Source: Desulfocurvus sp.
GTDB taxonomy: Bacteria; Desulfobacterota; Desulfovibrionia; Desulfovibrionales; Desulfovibrionaceae
Length of the DNA: 64,000 bases
Assembly (NCBI GenBank): GCA_020692325.1
Contig: JAIMKR010000009.1
Coordinates: 63,363-127,362, forward strand
Direction of reading: 5' to 3'
Positions 44,329 to 53,352 of this stretch are shown here, piece after piece (position 1 is the stretch's first letter; each line of letters starts with the position of its first letter). The notes under the pieces were generated by a model, which searched no databases, had not been told where the DNA came from, and worked only from the letters and a program-made list of their open reading frames with translations. The translations under genes and the position numbers were made by a program.

Positions 44329-45735
44329 CTATTGTGGTTTGACCCGGTCGCCGGGCGTCGATTGAGGTTCGGCGTCGGGACAGCATTCCTCGCAGTCGAG
44401 CGACTCCTCGGTGTCTGGAGAGCGCCGGTCGAGATGCGCATCCGGGTGCGCCGCGTCGCCGTCAAGGTTGAAGATGCGCCGCGTCACATCGATGAAACGT
44501 TCCGCGGAGCCCTCTTCGCGGGTGCGGCGCTTGAGGAAGCAGATGGGCTCGTGCAGCAGCTTGTGGGCCATGGAGCGCACGAGCACTTCCAGCGCCTCGC
44601 GGGTGTCGTCGTCCACGGGGCCAAGACGTTTGAGCGTCTTGGCCAGTTCACGCTGGCCCACCTCCTCGGCGCGGCCGAGCAGATCGGTGATGGTGGGCTG
44701 CAACGCCAGGGACTTGAGCCACGTGGCGAAGGCCTCGGTCTCCTGGTCGACGATGGAACGCGCCTTGACCGCCTCGTGCTGGCGGGCGGACATGTTTTCC
44801 TCCACGACCTCCTTCAGATCGTCGATGTCGTAGAGGTAGACGTTGTCCAGGCTGTTCACGTCGGGGTCGATGTCGCGCGGGACCGCGATGTCGATGAAGA
44901 ACATGGCCCGATTGCGGCGCTTTTTGAGCACGCCGCGGATGTCCTTGGCGCGAATGATGGCCGTGGGTGAGCCGGTGGAGCTGATGATGATGTCCACGCC
45001 GGGCAGACGTTCCACCATGTCCTCGAAGAACACGGATTCACCGTGCATGGTGCGCGCCAGCTCCTGCGCGCGGGCGTAGGTGCGGTTGCAGATGAGGAGC
45101 TTGTCGATGCCGGCGGAGAGCAGATGTGTGGCGGCCAGCTCGGCCATTTCGCCAGCTCCCACCAGCATGGCCGTTTTTCCGGAAAGCTCGCCGAATATTT
45201 TTTTGGCCAGCTCCACGGCCGCGTAGCTGATGGACACCGCGCTGGAGGCGATGGCCGTTTCCGTGCGCACGCGCTTGGCCACGGAAAAGGACTTGTGCAG
45301 CAGGCGGTTGATGATGACGTGCGCGGTACCGCGCTCCACGGCGTTGCGGTAGCTCTTTTTGAGCTGGCCGAGGATCTGCGGCTCTCCCATGATCATAGAG
45401 TCCAGGCTGGCGGCGACGCTGAATAGGTGCGTCACGGCGGCCAGCCCCCGGTGGGCGTAGGTGTGCTGGCGCAGCGTATCAATCGGGCCTTCGCAGGCCA
45501 TGGCCCAGTGGTGCAGCACGGCGTCCGCTAGATCCAGCCCGGCGGCGCGCTCGCCATCGGCGACGACGAGGACCTCCACGCGGTTGCAGGTGGAAAGAGC
45601 CAGCACCTCCCGCAGGGGGCAGGCTGCGAGCAGCCCCTGTTCGAAATTCTCCACGTTCGTGAGCGCGAACTTCTCGCGCACGTCCACGCTTGCGGTGCGG
45701 TGGTTGAGACCAACGAGGATGATTTGCTTGTCCAT
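44329..45735 (-). CDS. hemA: Glutamyl-tRNA reductase
   Basis: The first committed step of tetrapyrrole synthesis: glutamyl-tRNA to glutamate-1-semialdehyde with NADPH. The catalytic Cys50 lies in LALSTCNRVEVL. GEPQILGQLKKSYRNA, the nucleotide site TAMLVGAGEMAELAATHLL and IISSTGSPTAIIRAKD follow. Length 468 exceeds the usual 420 or so because of a C-terminal acidic tail with Cys (DCEECCPDAEPQ). It stands between a HemX/CcsA-like gene and an unknown gene. With the nearby precorrin-2 dehydrogenase it fits the siroheme-based haem route of Desulfovibrio. Confidence 0.96.
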   Translation of the reverse strand: MDKQIILVGLNHRTASVDVREKFALTNVENFEQGLLAACPLREVLALSTCNRVEVLVVADGERAAGLDLADAVLHHWAMACEGPIDTLRQHTYAHRGLAAVTHLFSVAASLDSMIMGEPQILGQLKKSYRNAVERGTAHVIINRLLHKSFSVAKRVRTETAIASSAVSISYAAVELAKKIFGELSGKTAMLVGAGEMAELAATHLLSAGIDKLLICNRTYARAQELARTMHGESVFFEDMVERLPGVDIIISSTGSPTAIIRAKDIRGVLKKRRNRAMFFIDIAVPRDIDPDVNSLDNVYLYDIDDLKEVVEENMSARQHEAVKARSIVDQETEAFATWLKSLALQPTITDLLGRAEEVGQRELAKTLKRLGPVDDDTREALEVLVRSMAHKLLHEPICFLKRRTREEGSAERFIDVTRRIFNLDGDAAHPDAHLDRRSPDTEESLDCEECCPDAEPQSTPGDRVKPQ

Positions 45736-45751
45736 AGACGGTTGAGACCCG

Positions 45752-46591
45752 TTACGGCTTGAATCCGTGGAAGGTTGTGGGAACCAGGAAGTTGATTCCG
45801 AGCATCGAGACGATCATGAGCAGAAACACGCCGATGACCAGCACGGCGGGTTTGCGCCCGCGCCAGCCGTAGGCCAGCCGCTGGTGGAAGAGATAGGCGT
45901 AGAGCACCAGCATCACCAGCGCGAGAATCTCCTTGGGATCGCCGGAGAACACGCGCTTGGACGACAGCCACGCCCAGATAAAGCCGGAGATCAGGCCAAT
46001 GGCGTAGAGCGGAAAGCCTCCCACGATGACCCAGTGGTTCACCTTGTCGAAGGTATCCAGCGAGGGCATGTCCTGCTGCATTTTTTTCAAGCTGGCCTTC
46101 ATCTTAATGCGCTTCTCCAGGTGCAGAAAAGCCGCGCCCGCTCCAGCGCCCATGGCGAGCATGGCCATGCTCGCGAAGAGCGTGCCGATGTGCAGCAGGA
46201 AAAACAGGCCGGTGAGCATGGGCGGCAACGTGGCCTTGATGCCAGAGGTGGCGTCGGCCGTGGCGTAGAACACCAGGGCCAGCGGCAAGGCCACGACAGC
46301 CAGGAAACGCATTTTGAAGCGCCACCAAAGCAGCAGGAAAATGAGCAGGATGCCGAATCCGAGCAGGCAGAACAGAAAACGGCCGGAGGTCAGAGCGTCA
46401 GGGGATGCGTTCGCGTTGAGCAGCTGGCCGCCGAGGTCGAGCGCGTGAAGCGCGAAGCCGGCGCCGCCAAGGCTGAGTGCGGCGACCTTGAGTCGCTCGT
46501 TGCGCAACGCGGAACCGAGCACGTAGAGTGCGGTGCCGAAAAAATACAGACCGATGATGAGGATCGGCAGAACGTCAGGCAAGCCCATCAA
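45752..46591 (-). CDS. HemX/CcsA-like cytochrome c assembly membrane protein
   Basis: A 279-residue polytopic protein with about eight hydrophobic spans (LPILIIGLYFFGTALYVLG at the start; AVLVIGVFLLMIVSMLGINF at the end). The CcmC/CcsA-like core VGGFPLYAIGLISGFIWAWL resembles the haem-handling region, but the full tryptophan-rich WWD motif is not evident. Members next to hemA are called HemX and influence glutamyl-tRNA reductase levels; others help cytochrome c maturation. Its start overlaps the end of the precorrin-2 dehydrogenase gene by 17 bases, and hemA follows after 16 bases. Confidence 0.88.
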   Translation of the reverse strand: MMGLPDVLPILIIGLYFFGTALYVLGSALRNERLKVAALSLGGAGFALHALDLGGQLLNANASPDALTSGRFLFCLLGFGILLIFLLLWWRFKMRFLAVVALPLALVFYATADATSGIKATLPPMLTGLFFLLHIGTLFASMAMLAMGAGAGAAFLHLEKRIKMKASLKKMQQDMPSLDTFDKVNHWVIVGGFPLYAIGLISGFIWAWLSSKRVFSGDPKEILALVMLVLYAYLFHQRLAYGWRGRKPAVLVIGVFLLMIVSMLGINFLVPTTFHGFKP

Positions 46592-47252
46592 GCAACTCCG
46601 CGATATAATGATGCAATTCCGGTGGAAGCAGAGCGGTCAGCTCCGCCCGGGCCAGTGCCGAGTCACCCAGCCGCAGGGCGGAAAGCAGCTGCGATCCCAC
46701 TAGCGCCCGGAATAAGGCCGAATTGGCCTCCGTCTCCCTGCCGAGCGCCAGCACCAACGGGCGCAGACGGCTCATCAGGAGCAGGAATCCTGCGTACTCC
46801 TCGCCGAACCGGTCCTGCAAGTCTTTTCGGATGCGCTTGGTCAGCGCCGGACTGCCGCCGCCAGTGGAGACGGCGATTTCCAAATCTCCCTGGCGCACGC
46901 AGGAGGGCACGATGAAACTGCCAAGATCCGGCATGTCGATGACATCGCAAAGGATTTTCCGCTCGCGGCACAGGGTCGCTATGCGCCGGTTCACCTCCGG
47001 CCGGCTGGTGGCGGCGATGACCAGAAAAATTCCTTCGAGGTCGGCATCCTCGAAACCGCGCCGCGACAAGCGCACGAAAGGCAGCCGCGCGACATCCAGC
47101 AGTTCGGACGAGGGCTCGCCCGGTTCCACGATGACAAGGCGCTCGGGCTCGCACTCGGCCAGGGCGCGGATCTTGCGCAGGCCCACGCCGCCGGCCCCGA
47201 CAACGAGGCAGGCGCGTCCGGAGAGATTGACGAACATCGGATAGTGACGCAT
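46575..47252 (-). CDS. Precorrin-2 dehydrogenase / sirohydrochlorin ferrochelatase (CysG N-terminal type)
   Basis: It oxidises precorrin-2 to sirohydrochlorin and may insert iron or cobalt. In 225 residues it has MFVNLSGRACLVVGAGGVGL, the NAD fold, and the ASTGGGSPAL-like block EIAVSTGGGSPALTKRIRKD. It lacks the methyltransferase half of full CysG, so it is the Met8p/SirC type. The start at 47252 is the ATG of MRHYPMF. An upstream ATG at 47354 would overlap the divergent glycosyltransferase. In sulfate reducers sirohydrochlorin feeds sirohaem, haem by the Ahb route and cobalamin. Confidence 0.9.
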   Translation of the reverse strand: MRHYPMFVNLSGRACLVVGAGGVGLRKIRALAECEPERLVIVEPGEPSSELLDVARLPFVRLSRRGFEDADLEGIFLVIAATSRPEVNRRIATLCRERKILCDVIDMPDLGSFIVPSCVRQGDLEIAVSTGGGSPALTKRIRKDLQDRFGEEYAGFLLLMSRLRPLVLALGRETEANSALFRALVGSQLLSALRLGDSALARAELTALLPPELHHYIAELLDGLA

Positions 47253-47345
47253 CCCGGCGGGTATAGCAAATCTCTGGGGCTTCTGTAAAATGCCCCTTCG
47301 GGGTTTCTTGCCAGCCTCGGCCCGTGTGGGGTAGAGATTTCGACC

Positions 47346-48632
47346 ATGCGCCAACTCGTCATCCAGCTCGCCCGCTTCGGCGACCTCGTGCAGACGCGCC
47401 GCCTGCTACGCACCCTCGCCGCCGAGGGCGAGACGCATCTGTGCCTGGACGAGTCGCTGGCGCCGCTGGCCCGGCTGCTTTATCCCTTCGCCGTGATGCA
47501 CCCCGTGACGGCGCACGGCACGGCGCTGGCCAAGCTCCCTCCGTCCGAACAGGCGGCGCGGCTGCTCGGCGTCAACGCGCCGGCCTTCCGCGAGCTTGCG
47601 GCGATCGGTTTCGACCGCGTGTACAACCTCAATCTTTCGCCGCTGAACTACCGCGTGGCCGCGCTGTTCGATCCAGGCATCGTGCGCGGCCACGTCTGGG
47701 ACTCCGGTCAGGAGATCGTGGGCCAATGGTCGCGGCTGGCCATGCGCTGGTCGGCCATGCGGCGCATCGGCGTGAACATCGCCGACTTCTGGGCCTGGCA
47801 CCATCCTTCGCCCATACCGCCGGCCGAGGTGAATCCACCGGCCAAGGGCGGAGGAGGGGGCCTCGGCGTGGTCATGGCCGGGCGGGAATCCCGCCGGTCC
47901 TTGCCGCCGCGTGTGCTCGCTGGGCTCGTGGCCGGGCTGCTCGACGTACGCCCGGACCTCGCCGCCGGCGGAGTCACACTGCTCGGCGGCGCTTCCGAAG
48001 CTCCGACGGCGCATCGATTGTTGCGCGAGCTGCCGCCCAGGCGCGCGGCGCGGGCGAATAACCTTTGCGGGACCACAGACCTGCCCGGCCTGGCGCGGGC
48101 GATCGAAACGCTGGACCTGCTGCTGACACCGGACACGGGCACGATGCATCTGGCCGCTGCGTTGGGCGTGCCGGTGCTGGCCACGTTTCTGTCCTCGGCC
48201 TGGTGCTTCGAGACAGGACCTTACGGCGCGGGGCATCGTGTTCTCCAGGCTGTGACGGACTGCCTGCCATGCCTGGAGTCGGCCCCATGTGAAGTCGGCG
48301 TGCGCTGTTTGACGCCCTTCGCCGACGCGACGGCCCTTACGCGCTACCTCGCCACCGGGGCCGTCAGCCGTCTTCCCGAGGGACTGCTGGACATGGAGAG
48401 CGGCTTCGACGCCCTCGGCCTCGTCTTTTCCCCCCGCGCCGGCGAGGACCGGCAGCGCGACCTGCGCGGACAGCTGCGGAAGCTGCTGTCGCGGCACCTG
48501 GGGGCGGGCGGAAACTGGACCGATCCCGTGTCCCGGGAGCTTGTGGAACGTCTGTATCTTGACCGCGACTGGCTCGTGCCAGACGCCGAGTCCAGCGCTT
48601 CTCGTTCGTTGAGGTTTGTTGTTGATGCATGA
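47346..48632 (+). CDS. Glycosyltransferase family 9 (heptosyltransferase-like)
   Basis: A 428-residue GT-B protein. QLVIQLARFGDLVQTRRLLRT is the ADP-heptose transferase-type start, and LDLLLTPDTGTMHLAAALGVPV the C-terminal donor-binding signature. A Gly-rich insert (PPAKGGGGGLGVV) lies in the middle, and the last 100 residues extend beyond the usual fold. The acceptor is unknown; LPS core, flagellin or another surface glycan are all possible. The gene is divergent from the precorrin-2 dehydrogenase gene. An A+T-rich promoter-like stretch separates it from the next glycosyltransferase. Confidence 0.87.
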   Translation: MRQLVIQLARFGDLVQTRRLLRTLAAEGETHLCLDESLAPLARLLYPFAVMHPVTAHGTALAKLPPSEQAARLLGVNAPAFRELAAIGFDRVYNLNLSPLNYRVAALFDPGIVRGHVWDSGQEIVGQWSRLAMRWSAMRRIGVNIADFWAWHHPSPIPPAEVNPPAKGGGGGLGVVMAGRESRRSLPPRVLAGLVAGLLDVRPDLAAGGVTLLGGASEAPTAHRLLRELPPRRAARANNLCGTTDLPGLARAIETLDLLLTPDTGTMHLAAALGVPVLATFLSSAWCFETGPYGAGHRVLQAVTDCLPCLESAPCEVGVRCLTPFADATALTRYLATGAVSRLPEGLLDMESGFDALGLVFSPRAGEDRQRDLRGQLRKLLSRHLGAGGNWTDPVSRELVERLYLDRDWLVPDAESSASRSLRFVVDA

Positions 48633-48633
48633 T

Positions 48634-48662
48634 TTGTATTTTATTCCTGAATGTTATATAAA
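48634..48662 (+). promoter_or_regulatory. Candidate promoter for the CgeB-like glycosyltransferase
   Basis: TTGTAT (48634-48639), 17 bases, TATAAA (48657-48662), in the one conspicuously A+T-rich patch of this region, 90 bases before the ATG. Confidence 0.5.
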
Positions 48663-48751
48663 GTCTAGATAATCTCTAGTTGTATATTGCCCCAGTCCGT
48701 CCACTCCAAACGATCGGGAGTTGACCGTCTTGGGCTCAAATGGAGGGGCTC

Positions 48752-50032
48752 ATGCGGGTTCTGGTCGTCCTGCCCATGTATGGCGGATCGCTGCCCATCG
48801 GGCGATATTGCGCGGCCGCGCTGCGCGAGCTGGGCCACCTCGTGGAGGTCTTCGAGGCCCCGGAATTCCATGCCTCGTACAAGGCCCTCAAGGGGTTGCG
48901 CGTCACCACCGACCGCCTTCAATACCTGGAGAACAGCTATCTGCAGGTGGTTTCGCAAGCGGTGCTGGCCAAGACCGAGACCTTCGAGCCCGATCTGCTG
49001 CTGGCCATGGCCCAGGCCCCCTTATCCGTGAACGCCCTCAAGCGGTTGCGTCGCGATGGCGTACCCACGGCCATGTGGTTCGTGGAGGACTACAAGCTCT
49101 TCACCTATTGGCAGGCCTACGCACCGCATTACGACTTCTTCGCCGTCATCCAGAAGGGGGAATTCCCCGACGCCCTGCGCGCCGTGGGCGTGGAGCATTC
49201 GTTGTACCTTCCTCTGGCCGCGCTGCCGGATGTTCATAAACCACTTGAGCTTTCATCCACCGAACGCCGCATCTTCGGCTCCGACGTGTCCTTCATGGGC
49301 GCGGGGTATCCCAACCGGCGGCTGGCCTTCCGCGACGTGGCCGCGCGTTTCGACTTCAAGCTCTGGGGCACGGACTGGGACGGCGAGGCACTGCTCGCGC
49401 CCTTTGTGCAGCGGGGCGGGGCGCGCGTCTCATCGGAGGACTGCGCGCGCATCTACAACGCGAGCAAGGTGAACATCAACCTGCATTCGAGCATTCAGGC
49501 CGATCGGCTCGTCTCCGGCGGGGACTTCGTGAATCCGCGCACCTTCGAGATCGCCGCCTGCGGTGCGTTCCAGCTGGTGGATCGCCGCAGCCTCATGGCC
49601 GAGCTGTTCGCCGAGGATGAACTCGCCACCTTCGACGACGCGTCGCAGCTTGTTCCGCGCATCGGGCACTTTTTGGCCCATCCCAACGAACGGGAAAAAC
49701 TCGCGCGCAAGAGCAGGACGCGTGTACTGGCCGACCACACCTACGCCGCGCGCATGACCACGCTGCTCAACTTCATCGCGGCCGCGAAACCCGGCTGGCC
49801 ACGCGACCGCGCCGGGACCTCCGCTGCGCGGATGATGGCGGACTTGCCGCCGGAGCTGGCCGGGGAAATCGCCGCCCTTCTGGAGCGTCTCGGCCTGCCG
49901 GCCGACGCAGCCTTCGAGGACGTCGTCTGGTCGTTGCGCCAGCGGCAGGGACGGCTCGACGGCCTGGACGCGGCGGTGCTGTTTCTGGACGAATGGCGCA
50001 AGCTCTACGCCAGATCGACGAAAAAGGACTAG
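48752..50032 (+). CDS. CgeB-like glycosyltransferase (GT-B fold)
   Basis: A 426-residue soluble protein. The N-terminus MRVLVVLPMYGGSLPIGRY and WFVEDYKLFTYWQAYAPHYD resemble the DUF3880/CgeB family. The C-terminal half has SDVSFMGAGYPNRRLAFRDV, the block VNINLHSSIQADRLVSGGDF and NPRTFEIAACGAFQLVD typical of Glyco_trans_1_2. A tail of about 70 residues follows. The start is set at 48752 because GGAGGGG lies four bases upstream, overlapping an earlier in-frame ATG at 48740. Members often sit in flagellin- or LPS-glycosylation loci; the target here is unknown. Its stop overlaps the convergent rarA by four bases. Confidence 0.85.
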   Translation: MRVLVVLPMYGGSLPIGRYCAAALRELGHLVEVFEAPEFHASYKALKGLRVTTDRLQYLENSYLQVVSQAVLAKTETFEPDLLLAMAQAPLSVNALKRLRRDGVPTAMWFVEDYKLFTYWQAYAPHYDFFAVIQKGEFPDALRAVGVEHSLYLPLAALPDVHKPLELSSTERRIFGSDVSFMGAGYPNRRLAFRDVAARFDFKLWGTDWDGEALLAPFVQRGGARVSSEDCARIYNASKVNINLHSSIQADRLVSGGDFVNPRTFEIAACGAFQLVDRRSLMAELFAEDELATFDDASQLVPRIGHFLAHPNEREKLARKSRTRVLADHTYAARMTTLLNFIAAAKPGWPRDRAGTSAARMMADLPPELAGEIAALLERLGLPADAAFEDVVWSLRQRQGRLDGLDAAVLFLDEWRKLYARSTKKD

Positions 50033-51267
50033 GGCTTGCGCGACGCGCGCTTGCGGGTTGAGAGCCAGGTCTGCAAACGCGCCTCGGCTCCCTCGTTCTT
50101 CGGAAAATAGAACTGCGCCCCACGCTTGGCGAGGTCGTGCGGCAGATATTCCTGCTCCACCCAGGAGCCGGGGAAGGCGTGCGGATATTTGTACCCCCGG
50201 CCGTAGCCCCATTCCTTGTGCAGGTTGGTGCTGGCGTTGCGCAGATGCAGGGGGACCGGCTGCATGCCATTCTCCCGCACCTCCTTGAGGGCGTTGAGGT
50301 ACGCACCATAGCTGGCGTTGTTTTTCGGCGCGAGCGCGAGGTACACCGTGGTCTCGGCCAGGGGGATGAAACCTTCCGGCATTCCGACGAACTCCACGGC
50401 CTGCTGGCAGGCCACGGCCAGCTGGAGCGCCTGCGGGTCGCCAAGCCCCACGTCCTCGGAGGCCGAAAGTATCAACCGGCGGCAGACGAAACGCGGGTCC
50501 TCGCCACTTTCCAGCAGGCAGGCCAGATAGTAGAGCGCGGCGTCCACATCGCTGCCGCGGATGCTCTTGATGAGCGCCGAGGCCAGCTCGTAGTGCGAGT
50601 CACCGTCGCGGTCGCCCCGGATGACCACCTCGGGCAGGGCCTGCCGCAGAGCTTCGATCGCCAGCTTCTCCTTCGGCAGGGTGGCCACGTGCTCCACGAG
50701 ATTGAGCAGCGCGCGGCCGTCGCCACCGCACATGCCGGCGAGCAGGTCGAACACCTCGTCCGGCCATTCCTTGCCCAGCACTTTGGCCCCGCGCCGGGCC
50801 AGCCGGATGAGCTCCTCGCGCGTGAGCGGGCGGAAACGCAGCACGTGCAGTCTGGAAAGCAGCTGCCGCGTGACGCTGAAGGACGGATTCTCCGTGGTGG
50901 TGGCCAGGAGCACGATCTCGCCGCTTTCGAGAATCGGCAGGAAAAAGTCCTGCTGCGCCTTGGAGAAACGATGGATCTCATCGAGGATGAGCACCTCGAC
51001 GCCCTCCAGGCGCTTGCGCAGGGCGGCGAGACCGGCCTCGGGCGCGCTGACGCGCAGCCAGCGCTTGCCGGCGGCGCGGGCCATGAGCATGGCCAGCGTG
51101 GATTTGCCGCAGCCCGGCGGACCGAAGAAAAGCAGGCTGGGCAGACGCGGACCGCTCGCGAACGCCGCCACGCGGTCGAGCAGGTGGCTCTGGCCGACGA
51201 ACTCCTCGAGCGTCTTTGGGCGGATTTTGTCCGCCAGCGGCTGCTTGTCGGAAATTTCGATATGCAT
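50029..51267 (-). CDS. rarA: Replication-associated recombination protein A (MgsA family AAA+ ATPase)
   Basis: A clamp-loader-like ATPase acting at stalled forks, 412 residues. It starts with LADKIRPKTLEEFVGQSHLL. Walker A is LLFFGPPGCGKSTLAML, Walker B VLILDEIHRFSKAQQDFFLP, and sensor 1 LLATTTENPSFSV. The C-terminal tetramer domain includes SDVDAALYYLACLLESGEDP and the family block YPHAFPGSWVEQEYLP. ATG 51267 is preferred over GTG 51273 because GAAGGG has proper spacing only to the ATG. It follows rsmE with overlap. Confidence 0.95.
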   Translation of the reverse strand: MHIEISDKQPLADKIRPKTLEEFVGQSHLLDRVAAFASGPRLPSLLFFGPPGCGKSTLAMLMARAAGKRWLRVSAPEAGLAALRKRLEGVEVLILDEIHRFSKAQQDFFLPILESGEIVLLATTTENPSFSVTRQLLSRLHVLRFRPLTREELIRLARRGAKVLGKEWPDEVFDLLAGMCGGDGRALLNLVEHVATLPKEKLAIEALRQALPEVVIRGDRDGDSHYELASALIKSIRGSDVDAALYYLACLLESGEDPRFVCRRLILSASEDVGLGDPQALQLAVACQQAVEFVGMPEGFIPLAETTVYLALAPKNNASYGAYLNALKEVRENGMQPVPLHLRNASTNLHKEWGYGRGYKYPHAFPGSWVEQEYLPHDLAKRGAQFYFPKNEGAEARLQTWLSTRKRASRKP

Positions 51268-51269
51268 TG

Positions 51270-52025
51270 TCACCCTTCGACGAGATTTTGCGCCGCGAGG
51301 CGCGCGTGGTGCGCCAGCGCCAGGCAGGACAGCGCGGCGGTCTCCCAGCGCAGGGGCAAAGGACCCAGGCTCGCCCAGGCGAAGCCGGCCTCCCCGAGTT
51401 TCGCCACCTCGCGCTCCTCCAGCCCCCCCTCCGGGCCCAGCGCCAGCAGGACGCGCCCCCTGGCCAGCCGCGCGGGATCAAGCAGGGCGGACGCCGACGC
51501 GCCCTCGTAAAGTACATAACATTCGTCGAAGTCCGCCGCAACGCGCACCAACCCGTCCACACCGCCGTCAACCATGGCGATGTCCGGCAGCCATACACTG
51601 CCGCACTGCTTGGCCGCCTGCACGCACTTGTCGGTCCAGCTCTCCTTGGGCTCGCCAGGCATGTCGCCCTGGCTGCGCGCGGCACGCCAGAACACGATGC
51701 CCCGCGCGCCGAGTTCCACGCCCTTCTCCAACAGCCAGTCCCGGCGCGAGGCCTTGTTCCAGCCCAGCGCCAGCGTCACGCCATCCCGAGGTTCCGGCTC
51801 AAGAAATTCCTCCAGCAGGCGCAGGTGGGCCGCGCTCTTGCCCGAGGTCTCCACCAGTTCGAAGAGTCCAGAACGGCCGCGACCGTCGAACAGACGCACG
51901 GTTTCACCCGCGCGGGCGCGCAGAACGCCGAGCAGATGCCGGGCCTCCTGGCCCTGCAACCGCGCCAGCTCCCCCTGGCCGGGCCAGAGGTGTTGCGGCA
52001 GATGATAGGAATTCAGACGTGTCAT
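51270..52025 (-). CDS. rsmE: 16S rRNA (uracil-1498-N3)-methyltransferase
   Basis: A SPOUT-class methyltransferase of 251 residues acting on the 30S decoding region. The N-terminal PUA-like part includes GQEARHLLGVLRARAGETVRLF. The knotted SAM-binding C-terminus shows KASRRDWLLEKGVELGARG, VLLALGPEGGLEEREVAKL and WASLGPLPLRWETAAL. These blocks are the diagnostic RsmE pattern. It overlaps rarA downstream, and there is a 56-base gap to lysA upstream. Confidence 0.95.
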   Translation of the reverse strand: MTRLNSYHLPQHLWPGQGELARLQGQEARHLLGVLRARAGETVRLFDGRGRSGLFELVETSGKSAAHLRLLEEFLEPEPRDGVTLALGWNKASRRDWLLEKGVELGARGIVFWRAARSQGDMPGEPKESWTDKCVQAAKQCGSVWLPDIAMVDGGVDGLVRVAADFDECYVLYEGASASALLDPARLARGRVLLALGPEGGLEEREVAKLGEAGFAWASLGPLPLRWETAALSCLALAHHARLAAQNLVEG

Positions 52026-52081
52026 GCGGAAAATACAGGGTCGGGCGTCACGACTCGCGCCGCGCGCCCGGCCCCGGTCGG

Positions 52082-53320
52082 TTAGATTTCGTTGGCGACG
52101 AGCGATTCGTAGGTTTCGCGCCGGCGGGCCACGATGGCCTTGTCGCCGTCCACAAGGATCTCCGCGGCGCGCGGCCGGGAGTTGTAGTTTGAACTCATGG
52201 TGAATCCATAGGCCCCGGCGGAGTAGACGGCCAGCAGCTCACCCTGGCGCACCTCCGGCAGCTGCCGGTCCTTGGCCAGGAAGTCGCCGGACTCGCAGAT
52301 GGGGCCGACCACATCCACGTCGTGCGCGGCGCGACCCTTGGGCTCAACTTCCTCGATGCGATGGAAGGAGCCGTAGAGCGAGGGGCGGATCAGGTCGTTC
52401 ATGGCCGCGTCCACGATATTGAAAGTCTTGGTGGAGGTCTGCTTGGTGTACAGCACCTCCGTGACGAGAATGCCCGCGTTGCCAACGATGACGCGGCCGG
52501 GCTCCAGCACCACCTTGAGGGGCAGGCCGTCGATGGCCTTGGTCAGCGCCGCGCCGAACTCCTTGGGATGCGGGGGATCCTCCTCGTTGTAGGGGATGCC
52601 CAGGCCGCCGCCCAGGTCCAGACAGCGGATGTTCAGCTGCATGGCCTTGAGCTTGTCGTGGAACACGAGCAGCTTGTCCAGCGCTTCCAGGAAGGGATCA
52701 ATGCTGGTGAGTTGCGAGCCGATGTGGCAGTCCATGCCGATAGGCTCGATGCCGGGCAGGTCGCGCGCCTTGGCGTAAGCGTCCAACGCCGTGTCGATAC
52801 TCAGGCCGAACTTGTTTTTCTTCATGCCCGTGGAGATGTACGGGTGGGTCTTGGGGTCCACGTCGGGATTGATGCGGAAGCTCACGCGGGCCACCTTGCC
52901 CATGGCGAGCGCGACCTCGTTGATGCGCGCGAGCTCCTGCATGCTCTCCACGTTGAACATGAGAATGCCGGCCTTGAGCGCCATGGCGATCTCGGCGTGC
53001 TTTTTGCCCACTCCGGAGTAGACGATGCGCTCGCCCGGAACCCCAGCCATGAGCGCGCGGTACAGCTCGCCGCCGGAAACGATGTCCATGCCCGCGCCGA
53101 GGTCGGCGAGCAGGCGCAGCACCGAAAGGTTGGAATTGGCCTTCACGGAGAAGCAGGTCAGATGATCCAGGGCGTCGAACGCCGAATCGAAGGCCTGAAA
53201 GTGCCGGGTGAGGGTCGCCGTGGAGTAGACGTACAACGGGGTGCCATACTCGCGGGCCAGTTCCTTCACGCTCACGCCCTCGGCGTACAGCGAGCCGTTT
53301 TTCATCGTGAAATGATGCAT
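52082..53320 (-). CDS. lysA: Diaminopimelate decarboxylase
   Basis: A PLP-dependent enzyme making lysine from meso-diaminopimelate, 412 residues. The Schiff-base Lys is in TCFSVKANSNLSVLRLL near residue 57. HIGSQLTSIDPFLEA, the Gly-rich LDLGGGLGIPY, and the dimer-contributed Cys block GPICESGDFLAKDR complete the site. Ending AGAYGFTMSSNYNSRPRAAE is the family C-terminus. It lies 32 bases after a small lipoprotein gene. Confidence 0.97.
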   Translation of the reverse strand: MHHFTMKNGSLYAEGVSVKELAREYGTPLYVYSTATLTRHFQAFDSAFDALDHLTCFSVKANSNLSVLRLLADLGAGMDIVSGGELYRALMAGVPGERIVYSGVGKKHAEIAMALKAGILMFNVESMQELARINEVALAMGKVARVSFRINPDVDPKTHPYISTGMKKNKFGLSIDTALDAYAKARDLPGIEPIGMDCHIGSQLTSIDPFLEALDKLLVFHDKLKAMQLNIRCLDLGGGLGIPYNEEDPPHPKEFGAALTKAIDGLPLKVVLEPGRVIVGNAGILVTEVLYTKQTSTKTFNIVDAAMNDLIRPSLYGSFHRIEEVEPKGRAAHDVDVVGPICESGDFLAKDRQLPEVRQGELLAVYSAGAYGFTMSSNYNSRPRAAEILVDGDKAIVARRRETYESLVANEI

Positions 53321-53352
53321 GGGGGCGATTCTCCTTTCCTGCGAGGGGATGG

